This document shows, piece by piece, positions 1 through 9,699 of a stretch of 21,968 bases of DNA (positions are counted from its first letter, which is position 1; each line of letters starts with the position of its first letter). The notes beneath the pieces were generated by a model. That model ran no database searches, was not told the DNA's origin, and saw nothing but the letters and a program-made list of their open reading frames with translations. Position numbers and translations under genes: made by a program. The stretch comes from Scytalidium lignicola (lineage: Eukaryota; Ascomycota; Leotiomycetes): NCBI GenBank assembly GCA_002812745.2, contig NCSJ02000505.1:1-21968 (forward strand), in the 5' to 3' direction.

Positions 1-33
1 CACCAACCGTAATATTGGTGTATGGGCTAGACC

Positions 34-59
34 TTGNCAACTGGCTAGTCAGTTGNCCA
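34..59. repeat. Imperfect 26-bp palindrome with symmetric Ns
   Basis: Imperfect inverted repeat centred on CTAG at 45-48. Most of the 13 position pairs are complementary. The two undetermined bases, at 37 and 56, occupy mirror-image positions. It lies between two diverged direct copies of a ~17-bp sequence containing GTATGGGCT (about 14-30 and 73-90). These first 90 bases are far richer in G+C than what follows. Function unknown; it may be a remnant of a repeat end. Confidence 0.45.
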
Positions 60-367
60 ACGGGCGGAGTTGGCGTATGGGCTGGAACATATATAAATTA
101 GTATTACAAACATTACTCAAAGTAGAGTATAACTATCTAAACAGCATTTACAAACTTATTAGTTTAACTTATAAACAGTTAATCAAACGATTTAATGTAT
201 ACAATTTATATTCTATTAAGAATCTTACCAATCCAGTTAATCTAATGTTAATAATTCCAAGATTATATGTTTTCATTGGATTTCACTGTTATGCTTATAT
301 TATAAATAATAAACCAGCCTATATGACAATATGTAAAAGAAAGATGAAAGACTATTTTTCTTCTTAA
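53..367 (+). pseudogene. Ty1/copia integrase fragment
   Basis: A 104-codon open stretch that reads like the C-terminal part of a copia-type integrase core. Around residues 43-55, LIKRFNVYNLYS lines up with the usual YL(I/L)NRTPxxxLGW block. Residues 65-83 (NLMLIIPRLYVFIGFHCYAYI) match the conserved block usually written PDLSHLRVFGCRAYV. The start is not a true start codon and nothing before or after continues the polyprotein. The sequence between the two blocks is degenerate, as expected after G:C to A:T decay. Assignment rests on these two blocks only. It differs from the copia element at 6933-11894 in position and strand, so it is a separate insertion, cut off near the left edge of the window. 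Confidence 0.6.
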
Positions 368-1080
368 TACTTTATTTAACTATCTTAAACAAGAAAAGAT
401 AACTAATATTATAATTAAAGAATACTTTTTATATTAAAGATTAAAGAACAATTTAATTTAAGTATTTCTAATAATATTCTTTTTGTTATGCTTGTGTATT
501 TTAATTATTATTATTATTATTATATGTTTAATTACAAGTTATTCTTTTTAAAGGTTAATAAAAGTAAATAATTTATATATTGTATAAAGCATTAAAATTA
601 TAATGTTAATTCTTAAAGAAAAAGAATATATTATAATAAAACAATTATATGCTTAAACATACTTAAAAGAGAATGCTTTTTATACAAGTATAAAGAATAA
701 AAGAAACTTAATTAACATATTAAAAGACTTCTTTTATGTAGAAGATAACAACTTTGTATATAATAAAAANGAATATATTAAAGAATAAAGAATTTTATAA
801 TGTTATACGATTAGAATGTTATATTAATTCAATTGATTAATTATTAGTCTTACTAGATTTAAATCTAATTAAAAATATACAAAAGATTTTTAAATAATTA
901 TTATAAAATAAGAAACTATATAAAAAATAAAATTTAGAAAAATTTAAAAAAAAGTTATAATAAATATATAAGACTATGAAATATTGATTAAAAACTATAT
1001 AAACTACTTTATTAACATTATACTATAAAGGATTTAAAAGGTCATATAAAAAAAGAGGAAGCCTTTTAAGCTAGTAGTCA
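368..1080. other. AT-rich tract, no gene seen
   Basis: Very AT-rich sequence rich in TAA/TTA with stops in all frames. It probably continues the decayed retroelement at its left, but I could not align any reverse transcriptase or other motif. One N at 770 adjoins an A run. Confidence 0.6.
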
Positions 1081-1159
1081 ATTAATTTAATTCAATCAAA
1101 TTAATCATAAAACAGCGTTGTGCAATTACCTTATTTGGGTGGCAGAATGAGTAGCAAAA

Positions 1160-1194
1160 CAAGGGTAAGGCAATATCGTTGAAACTCCCTTCTG
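1160..1194 (+). mobile_element. Right-end remnant of a TA-flanked small inverted-repeat element
   Basis: This stretch resembles the right terminal repeat of the element at 1441-1575 (GTCAAT...TTGAAACCCCCTTCCG), with several substitutions: TTGAAAC is identical, then CTCCCTTCTG replaces CCCCCTTCCG. It ends directly at the TA of 1195-1196. Its left half is not recognisable in 1081-1159, so only one end of the copy is supported. Confidence 0.5.
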
Positions 1195-1196
1195 TA

Positions 1197-1438
1197 CGTA
1201 AGGGGGTGCAAGAAAAGGCTCGGCCACCCCCTGCAAGCAAGAGTTTTTTTNGGCCGAATCAGGATATTTCCTCACGCTATTCTAGTAAATTTGTGGAATC
1301 TTTGTATAGCGTGAGCAGGAGGAAACAGTGCACTCGCTTGAGAACATTAAAACAGCGGGAAGGCTACGCTAAATAACGCACCTGATTGGCCTATAGGCTT
1401 ACATGAGGTGGCCGAGCCTTTTCTTGCACCCCCTTACG
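1197..1438. mobile_element. Non-autonomous TIR element (MITE-like), 242 bp, TA flanks
   Basis: Perfect 32-bp terminal inverted repeats at 1197-1228 and 1407-1438 begin CGTAAGGGGGTGCAAGAAAA. The element is flanked by TA on both sides (1195-1196 and 1439-1440), which fits the target preference of Tc1/mariner/pogo-type transposases. Inner inverted repeats add to the fold: GGCCgAATCAGG near 1252-1263 pairs with 1381-1391, and CTCACGCTAT at 1271-1280 pairs with 1306-1315. No transposase frame is present; the 65-codon open stretch across it is incidental. It therefore looks like a MITE mobilised in trans. One N lies at 1251 after a T run. Confidence 0.8.
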
Positions 1439-1440
1439 TA

Positions 1441-1575
1441 CGGAAGGGGGTTTCAATAATGATTGACCCTCCCTTGCTTTATATTACAAGTTAATTGGTC
1501 CGCTTGGTGGAGTTGAATGTTTTGATTGGTGAAATGAAGCAGGGGTGGGTCAATCATTATTGAAACCCCCTTCCG
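1441..1575. mobile_element. Non-autonomous TIR element (MITE-like), 135 bp, TA flanks
   Basis: Terminal inverted repeats at 1441-1477 and 1539-1575 start CGGAAGGGGGTTTCAATAAT. The outer 29 bases match perfectly and 35 of 37 match overall. TA flanks both ends (1439-1440 and 1576-1577). The ~60-bp centre codes for nothing. Its ends share only the CGNAAGGGGG start with the neighbour at 1197-1438, so the two are different families that may use related transposases. The shared TA at 1439-1440 shows that one inserted exactly at the edge of the other. Confidence 0.8.
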
Positions 1576-1577
1576 TA

Positions 1578-2640
1578 CTAAGAATCCTGAGTCGCCACGA
1601 TACTTCACCATCGTAGCGAGCTAGAACGTTAGAATAAAACTTAATGTCTAAGTTCATCTACCTCCGTTGATTCTCCATTCAGCTGTATGCCTAGCATATT
1701 GCCTTCATATCCCTTAGGTACTCTCTCAGATGACAAAGATAGAATAGTGACGTGACCGTTGCCAGGAATTGCTCTAGGAAAGTGGCTTCAAAGCCTAGGG
1801 CATTTTTCAACATTATCAAGGCTGACAGGAGTAAATGTGAATACCCTTGAGCACACAAAGATAACTTTGGGGATATGCCTGGTCTGTCTTAGCCAGAGGA
1901 AAAGAAATAAAACCGTTTATGCTCCCGACTTCTTAATAACATTGCTAAACATCACAAGTACGAGAGACTATATCCGCAAAGGGGTTACGAATGTCACCTC
2001 AAGAACAAACTTCCTCCAGCCTAAGAACTATGGACAACAATGCCTATTACACTCAACAGCCGATGCGAGCACTTGACATGAATCACCCGAACTTATGAGT
2101 ACTAGTATAATTCTTTGATAGTATCGAGAGTACACTTCTCGCCTGTCCGATATTTACCACAATTTACAAACCACAGGTCCTCGAATAACATCGGGAAGAA
2201 AAATGATTGCGGAACGGATACTTTTATAACCTTTGTAAACCCCCATATTTTTTCGTCACCTCCAACCTCACCCACACCCAATATCAACCTGTTTACATAA
2301 AGTGCACTATAGGGAGCGCAAAGGGAGGGACATAGGTGGGAGACCGAAAGGGATTTAGCAGGTGGTATTTTGAGGTCAGACTTCGGAGGAGATCAACACG
2401 ATATAATAGATATATATATAATAAGCAGATATATAATATTTAATTTATTAATTATTAGAATAATAAATCCATATATTTCCGCCATAGTTTTAATTATTGT
2501 AAGATTAACAATGCTTAAACTGGATTGTATAAGTTCTGGTTGTATAGTTGTACAAAGCTTATATATACAACAATGAACTTAACTAACATAAGTTCAGACA
2601 GTTAAGATTGAAGTTATTTGTCGAATAGTTAAAATAATTC
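1578..2640. other. Unassigned intergenic region
   Basis: Mostly ordinary base composition to about 2395, then an AT-rich patch (2396-2640). Open stretches at 1759-2076 (105 codons, plus strand) and 1991-2098 (35 codons) have no recognisable motif. The overlapping 61-codon frames at 2102-2300 on opposite strands look like chance. I see no RNA gene or repeat here. A pseudogene too worn to recognise is possible. Confidence 0.4.
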
Positions 2641-2650
2641 GAATTATAGT

Positions 2651-2687
2651 TGTGGTGGTCGTGGTGATTGTAATGGTCGTGGTAATG
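2651..2687 (+). repeat. Short GGT-rich imperfect repeat
   Basis: A trinucleotide-like stretch in which GGTCGTGGT occurs at 2657-2665 and again at 2675-2683. It is non-coding as far as can be seen. Confidence 0.4.
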
Positions 2688-3423
2688 TCCTGTCGTACAA
2701 AGGCTAAGTGTCAATTAAGGGCATAATTACAATAGCTTGTTACAAGAGGTTTTAATATTCGCACAGTGACTCAATCTTGGCTCTGTAAATACTACTCTCG
2801 ACAAGATAGTACTACAGGTTCGTAGTTCTCACCGCGTACAGGTGTTGAGTCTCGAGGGCCGAACTGAGATAGTTCAAGTTAACCTTTATCCCTGAGACCT
2901 CATTCGCTTAAGCTCATTAAGCTAAAATTTATATAAGTAACATTCAAGGATTCTATTCACTCAACGGCCTTCTTCGGTTGTAAAACGTTTATACGAGTGT
3001 TTAAATATAAGGCAGCAACGCTAAAAATAGCATGCCATCTAGGGCCTGAGGGGATAATAATCTAGTTACTATCCAAGCTAGACTAGATTTGACTTCCCGC
3101 TAGCTCATTACAGTATCTTATCCCTGAGAGTCATGGCAACAAACGCCGAGAATCTTTCCTGGATGAGTCTCCAGCGAGATAATCTCAGGCGTTACCACTT
3201 GAACCGGTATTTGGTATATTTAGACTTGTTGAACATTAGCATCAGTTTTTGTACCGTATGAGCTTCTTCGGGTCTATTTCATAGTGAGGAACCAGCTTAT
3301 ACCCTGCCTGCAAATGGAGATTATTCGGTCTTCTTTTTACAAACGGCAAAGGATCTGCAAATCGGCTTCCGCATCAACAAAATGAGATATTCCACTCTTG
3401 AAACTCCACTTTTGATGCCTGTC
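2688..3423. other. Non-coding region upstream of the transporter gene
   Basis: Roughly 740 bases of ordinary composition with frequent stops on both strands and no domain I recognise. It probably holds distal regulatory sequence for the gene starting at 3576. Confidence 0.4.
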
Positions 3424-3438
3424 TGCGGGGCCCCCGCA
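3424..3438. promoter_or_regulatory. Candidate CreA/Mig1-type repressor site (GC palindrome)
   Basis: TGCGGGGCCCCCGCA is a 15-base near-perfect palindrome holding GCGGGG on both strands (3425-3430 and 3432-3437). GCGGGG fits the SYGGRG consensus of the fungal glucose repressor CreA and the Mig1 core. It lies about 140 bases before the start codon of a sugar transporter, a class often under carbon catabolite repression. The binding role is inferred from the motif and its position. Confidence 0.45.
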
Positions 3439-3487
3439 CGGAATGAATTCACTTTCACACCGGTTTAACTAGCCCGAGTAACATCAC

Positions 3488-3494
3488 TATATAT
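3488..3494 (+). promoter_or_regulatory. TATA-like box of transporter gene
   Basis: TATATAT lies about 80 bases before the ATG. A pyrimidine-rich stretch (3511-3527, CTTTCTTCCTTCTTGC) follows, which in filamentous fungi often lies close to the transcription start. Confidence 0.45.
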
Positions 3495-3575
3495 GAGTAG
3501 GATATTCCCAACTTTCTTCCTTCTTGCTAAATTAAACTTCAATTAGACTGACTGTTTAGATAACATCTGTTTAGA

Positions 3576-5420
3576 ATGGGTTACCTAGGCTTACATGGCA
3601 TGGGTATGATAGCTGCCATCACAGCAGCCAGTGGTATGGGCTTTATCCTCTTTGGCTTCGATAATGGTGTGCTGGGCGGCATCCTCAGTGCGCCCGATTT
3701 CATCCAGCAATTCAATCTCTCACCCAGCATGCAAGGAACTGTGACGGCACTCTTTGAATTGGGCTGCGCAATCGGCTGTATCGCGTCTTCCCTTTCAGGT
3801 GACCGCTTTGGCCGTCTAGCATTTATACATGTTGGCTCAGTTGGTATCTGTATTGGTGCTGCATTACAAGCTGCTAGCTTTCAAGTTGCCCAAATGATTG
3901 TAGGGCGTATTGTTGCAGGAATCGGGTTGGGGTTCATCACTAGCAATGTGACGGTGTGGCAAGCCGAGCTGGTACCTAGGAACATCAGAGGCACCCTAGT
4001 CTGCGCAACGTTAAGTTTTTTGATTGCTGGCTCAGTAAGTTTAACACTTCCCATGAGCGATTTGCATATATCAACCGCTGACATGTGTGCTGCAAGCTCC
4101 TAGCCTATTGGCTAGACTATGCCATGAATTCTTACACCGGCCCGCTGACATGGCGCTTCCCGCTGGCCTTCCAGGCCTTCATTGCCTTAGTAATGAGCCT
4201 TATTCTTTTCTTCATGCCAGAATGTATGTCCTTGTCCTCATGCTATCTGCCCTTCTATTCCATCTTATTAATGTTGTCTCGCAGCTCCCCGTTGGCTCCT
4301 GCTACACAACCGTGATGTGGAAGCAACCACTATCTTACATCTTCTTAAACTCAGCCACAACAACACCCGCACTCCAGCTGAAATTGACGCCATAGTAGCG
4401 CTTGATATAATAGACATCAAACGAAGCATTGAACGGGAATCAGAGACGACACGGTGGGTAGACCTGCTCAAGAACGATAGAGTGCGCAGTCGGCGCAGGG
4501 TACTTGTGGCAGTGATGATTCAGACGCTGCAGGCGTTTAGTGGGAGTACACCGATCAACTATTACACTACTATCATGTAGGCTTCTCTCCTCCTTTTTCT
4601 CCTCAAGCGGGTAAGCGAGCGGTGGGCATATGCTGACGCAGATCTATCTGAAGCTTTCAAAATTCAATTGGAATGAGCCGCCACATGGCACTCCTCATGT
4701 CCGGATTCCTAGATATATGGTTTCTTGTCGCTTCCTTCGGCACCTGGTATCTGATCGAGCATGTAGGACGACGCAAGTTATTCTTAAGCATGGCGGCGAG
4801 CATGGCAGTTGTCATGGCTATTTTTGCAGCTATGCTAGCTATAAATACTCATACCAGTGGTATTATAGCCGCAGTAATGATATTTTTGTATGTGAGCTGC
4901 TTTACATGGGGATGGATGGGTGGCTGTTGGGTATGTAGTTATATTTATTATTCCCCCTCCTAGTCTTGTCTCCCAGCAGCCAAGCAATACAGGAAGACTA
5001 ATACAGCGCAAACAGGTCTATCCCGCTGAGATTCTTCCACTTGAATGGCGCTCCAAAGGAATGGGCCTTGCTGTGGCCAGCCAGTGGCTCTGGACATTTG
5101 TGATGATTGAGATTACACCTGTCGGCATCGCTAATATCGGATGGAAGCTGTATCTCATCTTCGCTATATTTAACGCCTGCTTTGTGCCATTGGTGTATTT
5201 CTTTGTGCCTGAAACCGCAGGGTTTAGTTTAGAAGATGTCGACTTTTATTTTATGGATCGTAGCACAAATCCTGTTAAAGGTGCTGATCATATGAGACAG
5301 AGACTTAAGAAAGGAGAGGCGGCCATCGGTGTCGACGGAAAGAAGCAAGGAGTTAACAATCTCAAGGAAGAAGATATGGAGAAGACTTCCTCGACTGCAC
5401 AAGAAGTTGAGCGGACTTAG
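3576..5420 (+). CDS. MFS sugar transporter, five exons
   Basis: Predicted plasma-membrane proton/sugar symporter of the MFS sugar-porter family. Joining exons 3576-4034, 4097-4223, 4285-4576, 4654-4930 and 5016-5420 gives 1560 bases, 519 residues plus stop, the usual family length, with no frameshift. Motifs in order: GFDNGVLGG (27-35, TM1), GDRFGR (75-80, loop 2-3), GRIVAGIGLG (110-119, TM4), PRNIRG (134-139), TWRFPLAFQ (171-179), PESPRW (194-199, loop 6-7), QTLQAFSGSTPINYY (275-289, TM7), VGRRK (330-334, loop 8-9), VYPAEILPLEWRSKG (386-400, loop 10-11), PETAGFSLEDVD (450-461, after TM12). The ~50-residue tail is charged and hydrophilic. The ATG is chosen because MGYLGL directly precedes TM1, as in related fungal porters. 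Substrate is unknown; hexose is the default guess. The gene stands alone and lacks the decay seen on both sides. Confidence 0.93.
4035..4096 (+). other. Intron 1 (62 bp)
   Basis: Donor GTAAGT, branch-like GCTGAC at about 4077-4082, acceptor AAG. Removing it joins AGS to LLAYWLDY, matching the family's unbroken TM5 region. The acceptor has A rather than C or T at -3; other nearby AGs give the wrong frame. Confidence 0.85.
4224..4284 (+). other. Intron 2 (61 bp)
   Basis: Donor GTATGT, acceptor GCAG. It splits the Ser codon of PESPRW (T at 4223, CT at 4285-4286), and the restored motif confirms both borders. Confidence 0.92.
4577..4653 (+). other. Intron 3 (77 bp)
   Basis: Donor GTAGGC, branch-like GCTGAC at 4632-4637, acceptor GAAG. 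It splits an Ile codon (AT at 4575-4576, C at 4654) and joins NYYTTI to IFQNSIGMSRH, as expected in TM7 to loop 7-8. The nearer CAG at 4639-4641 would shift the frame and run into a stop. Confidence 0.82.
4931..5015 (+). other. Intron 4 (85 bp)
   Basis: Donor GTATGT, strong branch sequence ACTAATAC near 4998-5005, acceptor ACAG. Splicing restores GGCW-VYPAEILPLE, a highly conserved sugar-porter block. Confidence 0.93.
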
Positions 5421-6927
5421 TTATCTCAGAAGCTATAATCACACCAAATCCGCTTATCCATTTTATAAATGAATATATTTTATAAGTAAAATGTACTAAG
5501 TTTTCAAATGATGTATAGAAGAACGTACAAAAGAAAACACTGCCAACTTAATTCACATAAGTAAGAAAAGTTAGAACACTTTACAATCCTCTGAAGCTTA
5601 ATACAGTTTACTGAAGAGGAAATTAGAACCTCCTCCGCTTATATTCAAACACTTTCAAGTTAGCAATCGATAATCTCCTTAAAGGTTAGCTAAAGGAACT
5701 AACTCTTCATCTCTGTTCAACAATAAACTATTAGAAATTAATATTGCGAAATGATACACAAGAGCATTAAAGGTAAATCTGAATAATTTCGATTGATAAG
5801 AATCTTATTCAAATTGAACCATGTATAGACGATGTACAATCAGGTCAGATTAGTCACCATCACATTCGTGTAAATCTTAGCACTTTATTACTTCTTACTC
5901 ACAACCATTAAATTATAATAATTCCTTGATCTTTTAATAATATTCTTTTAAACTTGAAATTATAAGTATTATAATTATTCTTAAATTTTTTAAAAAAAAC
6001 AAAANGTTAATCATATAAAAAATTCTTCTTAACTCTTTTATATAAGTAAAAAGTTTATTATTAAAAAGAAAAATCAATTAAAAGGTTTAAAAGAGATAAA
6101 AAGTATATAAATAAGAATTTAAAGCTTATATTTAAGTTTAAAATAATTATTATAAGAGTTTAAAGTTGTTTTTATGAAGATAAGATAAAATTATTATATA
6201 TACTCTTAAAGAAGAAGAATATAATAATAAAATAAAATATATATATACTTTAACAATTATTTATTTTATTTTATAAACTTTAATAAACTTAAAGTTTAAT
6301 AAAGTCCTTCAAGCTTTAAAGAACCTTTAAAAGGTAAAATGCCTTTTATAAACATTATTCTTTTTAATTAAAAGTAGAAAAAACTTCTTAGTTTTAATTA
6401 ATACATTTATATTAACATATTAATAATAAAAGATATAATTAGATTAAAAGAAGTATAAATTAATATTTTTTTATTAAAATTAACTCTTTATTAATTATTA
6501 TAAAAAGTAACTTTAAGATATTGTATTTTTTTNATCATTTTTTTTAAATTGTTATAAAGTTTAATCATATAATACTTTAACTTCATTAAATAAGAATGTT
6601 AACTTAATTTAAAGTACTTTATTCTTTTTAGTTATAATACATATATTAAAAAGTAATATATAAAATCGATTAGTTTTATAAATACAATTTATAAGGAGAA
6701 TATCAGAATGTTATTAATATATAAATATTATAGTAGAATTTATATAAAACAATTAAATAAAATTATTAGTTAACTTTATAGTATATACTTTAAAAAGCTT
6801 CTTTGTTTAAGTTTTTACCTTAATTTGTTAACATATAAAAGATAAAAGAATAAGTTGAAATATATAATAATTATTAAATTAGTATTTTACCTCTTAAATC
6901 CTTTAATCTTTTAACTAATATGATATT
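5421..6927. other. 3' flank of transporter, then AT-rich desert
   Basis: 5421-5900 is mixed sequence that should hold the transporter's 3' UTR and polyadenylation site; AT-rich stretches at 5459-5495 are candidates. From about 5900 it becomes extremely AT-rich, with stops in every frame and Ns at 6005 and 6533 beside homopolymers. No gene, RNA or paired repeat was recognised. It is probably an old transposon decayed beyond alignment. Confidence 0.5.
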
Positions 6928-6932
6928 AATAA

Positions 6933-7107
6933 TGTTAAATTAAGCATAGCAAGAGGTTGTGTAATCAGAGTTACTCAAATATATTATAGTATTATAGTAA
7001 TTACATATGTACACAAGTAAAGAGAGTTAACTAATAGGATTACCTAAAATGGAAGTCATGTATAATAAGAAAGTAATGCTTGAGGTAGTATATAGGATAT
7101 CACAACA
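6933..7107 (-). repeat. Copia 3' LTR (175 bp)
   Basis: Begins TGTTAAATTAAG and ends ATCACAACA (TG...CA ends on the plus strand). It pairs with 11719-11894. About two dozen differences separate the two, nearly all C/T or G/A transitions. It is the downstream LTR because the coding order runs on the minus strand. Confidence 0.9.
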
Positions 7108-7329
7108 TACCCTTATGTCATTGAAGCACTGAAAATTGATGTAAAAGTACTTTAAATCCTATACAAAAACAAGTGTAAAGACACTTGAGTTATAAAATAA
7201 AATGTTGCAAGTGTAATACTAGAGCTTGAAATGAGAAATTTATCGATTCAAAGTAATTGATTTCAAGCTTAACAAATCCATAAACTTTGTATGTTTGACT
7301 GAATTCAAAGCTTTTGTAAGGCTGTCAAT

Positions 7330-7620
7330 TATTATATTTACAATAAGGACATAATTCAAAATGATCTCTTTTGATTACACTTTCTCATGTACAAAGTGAT
7401 ATCTAATATCAATGTGTTTAGCTCTTTTCAATTGTTTAATTGTCTTAGCTATAGAAAAGAAGCCTTGATTATCATTATTTAAAGTGATCTTAGAGTTTAT
7501 AACATTGACTTAGAGTTCTGACAACAATCTAACCAGCCATATAGCTTTGTATAACGCCTTAAAGAGAGTACAATACTTAACTTCTACAATAGACAAAGTA
7601 ATACAAGGTAGTTATTAACA
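7330..7620 (-). pseudogene. Copia RNase H domain, decayed
   Basis: The minus-strand translation contains KAIWLVRLLSEL, then DNQGFFSIAK, then RAKHIDIRYHFVHEKV. These are the typical copia RNase H blocks (EAIWLRRLL, CDNQGAIAL, KHIDIRYHFIRE). Few stops fall in this part, making it the best preserved piece of the element. It is the last domain before the 3' LTR. Confidence 0.85.
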
Positions 7621-7899
7621 ATGTTATAAAATAAGTTTACTACTTAAAAAGAAAAGGTAATCTATGGTAGAACAATACATTTTCAAACAACTATTGTAAT
7701 CAAAGTTATTAAAACCATAGAAATCAAGGTTTTTGTCACTTCTAAAGGTAATGCCAATATCTTAAGTACTTTAAAGGTATTAAAAGACTTGTTTAACCAA
7801 CTTCAAATGTTATGAAGATAGATTTTGAAGGAATTATAATAGTTAAGAGATTGAAAAAGATAGATCAAGATATGTTTATATTATAAAATACATAATAGA

Positions 7900-8640
7900 A
7901 TTAACTTTTTCAGAATAAAGTTAAATGTCTTAAGGAATAGTTATATTATTATATTTAACTATAAATTCAATTACATTTGCCTTAAAAAGAATAAAGTAAA
8001 GTTTAATGTTGTTATACTTGAATCAATTAAGAATCTTCTTAATATACTTATCCTGGACAAGAGAAATAGTGTTTTTTTCTTAATCTTGTATAATATATAC
8101 CCTTAAAAACTAAGATGCAAGTTTTATATCAATCATTTTGAATAAATTATAAAGAATTAACTTAACCTTGTTAAATTAAAAGCCTTTAGGATTAATAACT
8201 AGAAAATCATTAATATAAGTACAAATAAAGATACTTAGACGTTGATTGAAGAAGATACTAAGGTTGGATTGAAGAAGAAGAAAGCTAATCTTAACTAGCT
8301 TTGAATTAAGCTTTAATTGTTAATAATAAAGAGTTTGTTTCAGTTTATACAAGGACTTCAAAAGGAGTAGAACAATATAACTATTATTATTAATAATATT
8401 AATACATTTAACATTAAAAGCTTGAAGATTCTTAATAGTAAATCCTTTAAGGAGATTTATATAGATTTTTATGTTGATATCACTATTTAAAAAGGTTATA
8501 ACAATATTCATTTGATGTATTTGTTAATTATGAACAATAGTAATTGATATCAATATCTTTTATATTGTTAACTTAATAATACTTGCTCAAGTTTAATTAT
8601 AATCTACTTTATAATATTGTTTATATCCTTTAATTACAAA
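7900..8640 (-). pseudogene. Copia reverse transcriptase domain, decayed
   Basis: An open stretch (8511-8320) gives TFLNSDINIKIYINLLKGF and, later, LLLLKSLYKLKQTLYY, the copia RT blocks TAFLNGDLxExIYMxQPEGF and LxKSLYGLKQ. About 35 codons further, TYINDFLVINPKGF corresponds to the YVDD active-site block. The second position of the Asp pair is kept but the first reads Asn (codons at 8206-8217), a G to A change that should abolish polymerase activity. Outer borders are approximate. Confidence 0.87.
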
Positions 8641-9699
8641 CTTAACTTTAAAGCATTTAATTTAATAGTCTGTATTATGTTTAATGTAATAGACTTATTA
8701 GCCTTTTAAGGTATACTTTCTAGGAGGAAGTTAAGTAAGCTTAAAAGTCTTATACTTCACTAAGGATTTAAGCTTTATAATTATAATATCTTGTTATTCT
8801 TAAGAATACAAAGTATTAAGGGCTTCTTTGTAAGATTTTGGTTTAGTAAGATTATTTGTCATAACTAAGGTATACCTTAAATTTAAAGTAGAATAAGCTG
8901 TAAGATAATAGTTATAAGTTATAACAACTGCTAGAAGTTGACTAAGAATCTCTCCTTTATCAAGAAAAGTTCTAGAAATGATTAAAGATAAAGAAACAAC
9001 TAGAAATGAAGATAAAGCTTAAATGCTTAACTTTACAACTTGTAAGTGTATAACATAATTCTTTATAAGATCAACATGTGTAATATTAAAGTTATTAATA
9101 TGTCTTAACTTAAACTTCTTATTCTTTAAGCCTTTTAGATGATCATGATTATATTTAATAAGTACAATTACTTAAGGAAGTTTATCTTCAGACATCTTCT
9201 CCTTCTTCTTAGTAAGTTGTACAACCTCTTTAAATATAAAGTTCAACTGTAAAGAGAAAGTTGTATCTTATAGAGTAAAAGGTAAAGATAGTAAAGAATG
9301 TAAAGAACTAACTTTAACAATAACTTTAATATCTTAAGCCTTGACAACAAGTTCTTCTAGGTGTAAATTACTCTTAGTGAAGGTAATATAAGAAGTGTAG
9401 ACCAGTTTATGAGTATGTAAGAGAACTTAATAACAATAAATCAAGTTACTTTCAAAGTTTAACAATATACCTTCTTTAGCCTTAGAAGTTATCTTTTAAG
9501 ATATTATATAATGTTCCTTATTAATGTATATAAAGATTTTAGAATTAATAACACAAAGGTTTAATAAATCAAGCTTGTAATTAGTATTAAAAGGAGAAAC
9601 CTATTTTATAAAGGCTTTAAATAAAGTAATATCACTTATAAGAGTTCTAGTTACAAGATGATTACTAATATATATAACTGATTTGTACACTTTGTTTTA

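Noticed and set aside
1759..2076. 105-codon open stretch, plus strand
   Set aside because: No recognisable motif, no supporting splice or promoter signal, and composition gives no coding signal; of a length that can arise by chance.
1991..2098. 35-codon stretch starting MSPQEQTSSSL, resembling a regulatory-protein N-terminus
   Set aside because: Short, in a different frame from the longer open stretch, and no following exon could be found.
2102..2300. Overlapping 61-codon open stretches on opposite strands
   Set aside because: Nearly complete overlap, low-complexity product and no homology; a chance pair.
4087..4395. Alternative open stretches inside the transporter locus (also 3881-4084 and 4268-4471 minus, 4630-4938 plus)
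   Set aside because: They lie in other frames of, or antisense to, spliced exons that restore family motifs; they are shadows.
3576..5420. Transporter as a frameshifted pseudogene split into several pieces
   Set aside because: The breaks coincide with GT...AG introns, and splicing restores PESPRW, NYYTT-FQNS and VYPAEILPLE exactly.
5588..5622. Weak inverted repeat CCTCT...AGAGG downstream of the transporter as a terminator
   Set aside because: Stem of only about five to six bases with a long loop; fungal genes do not rely on hairpin terminators.
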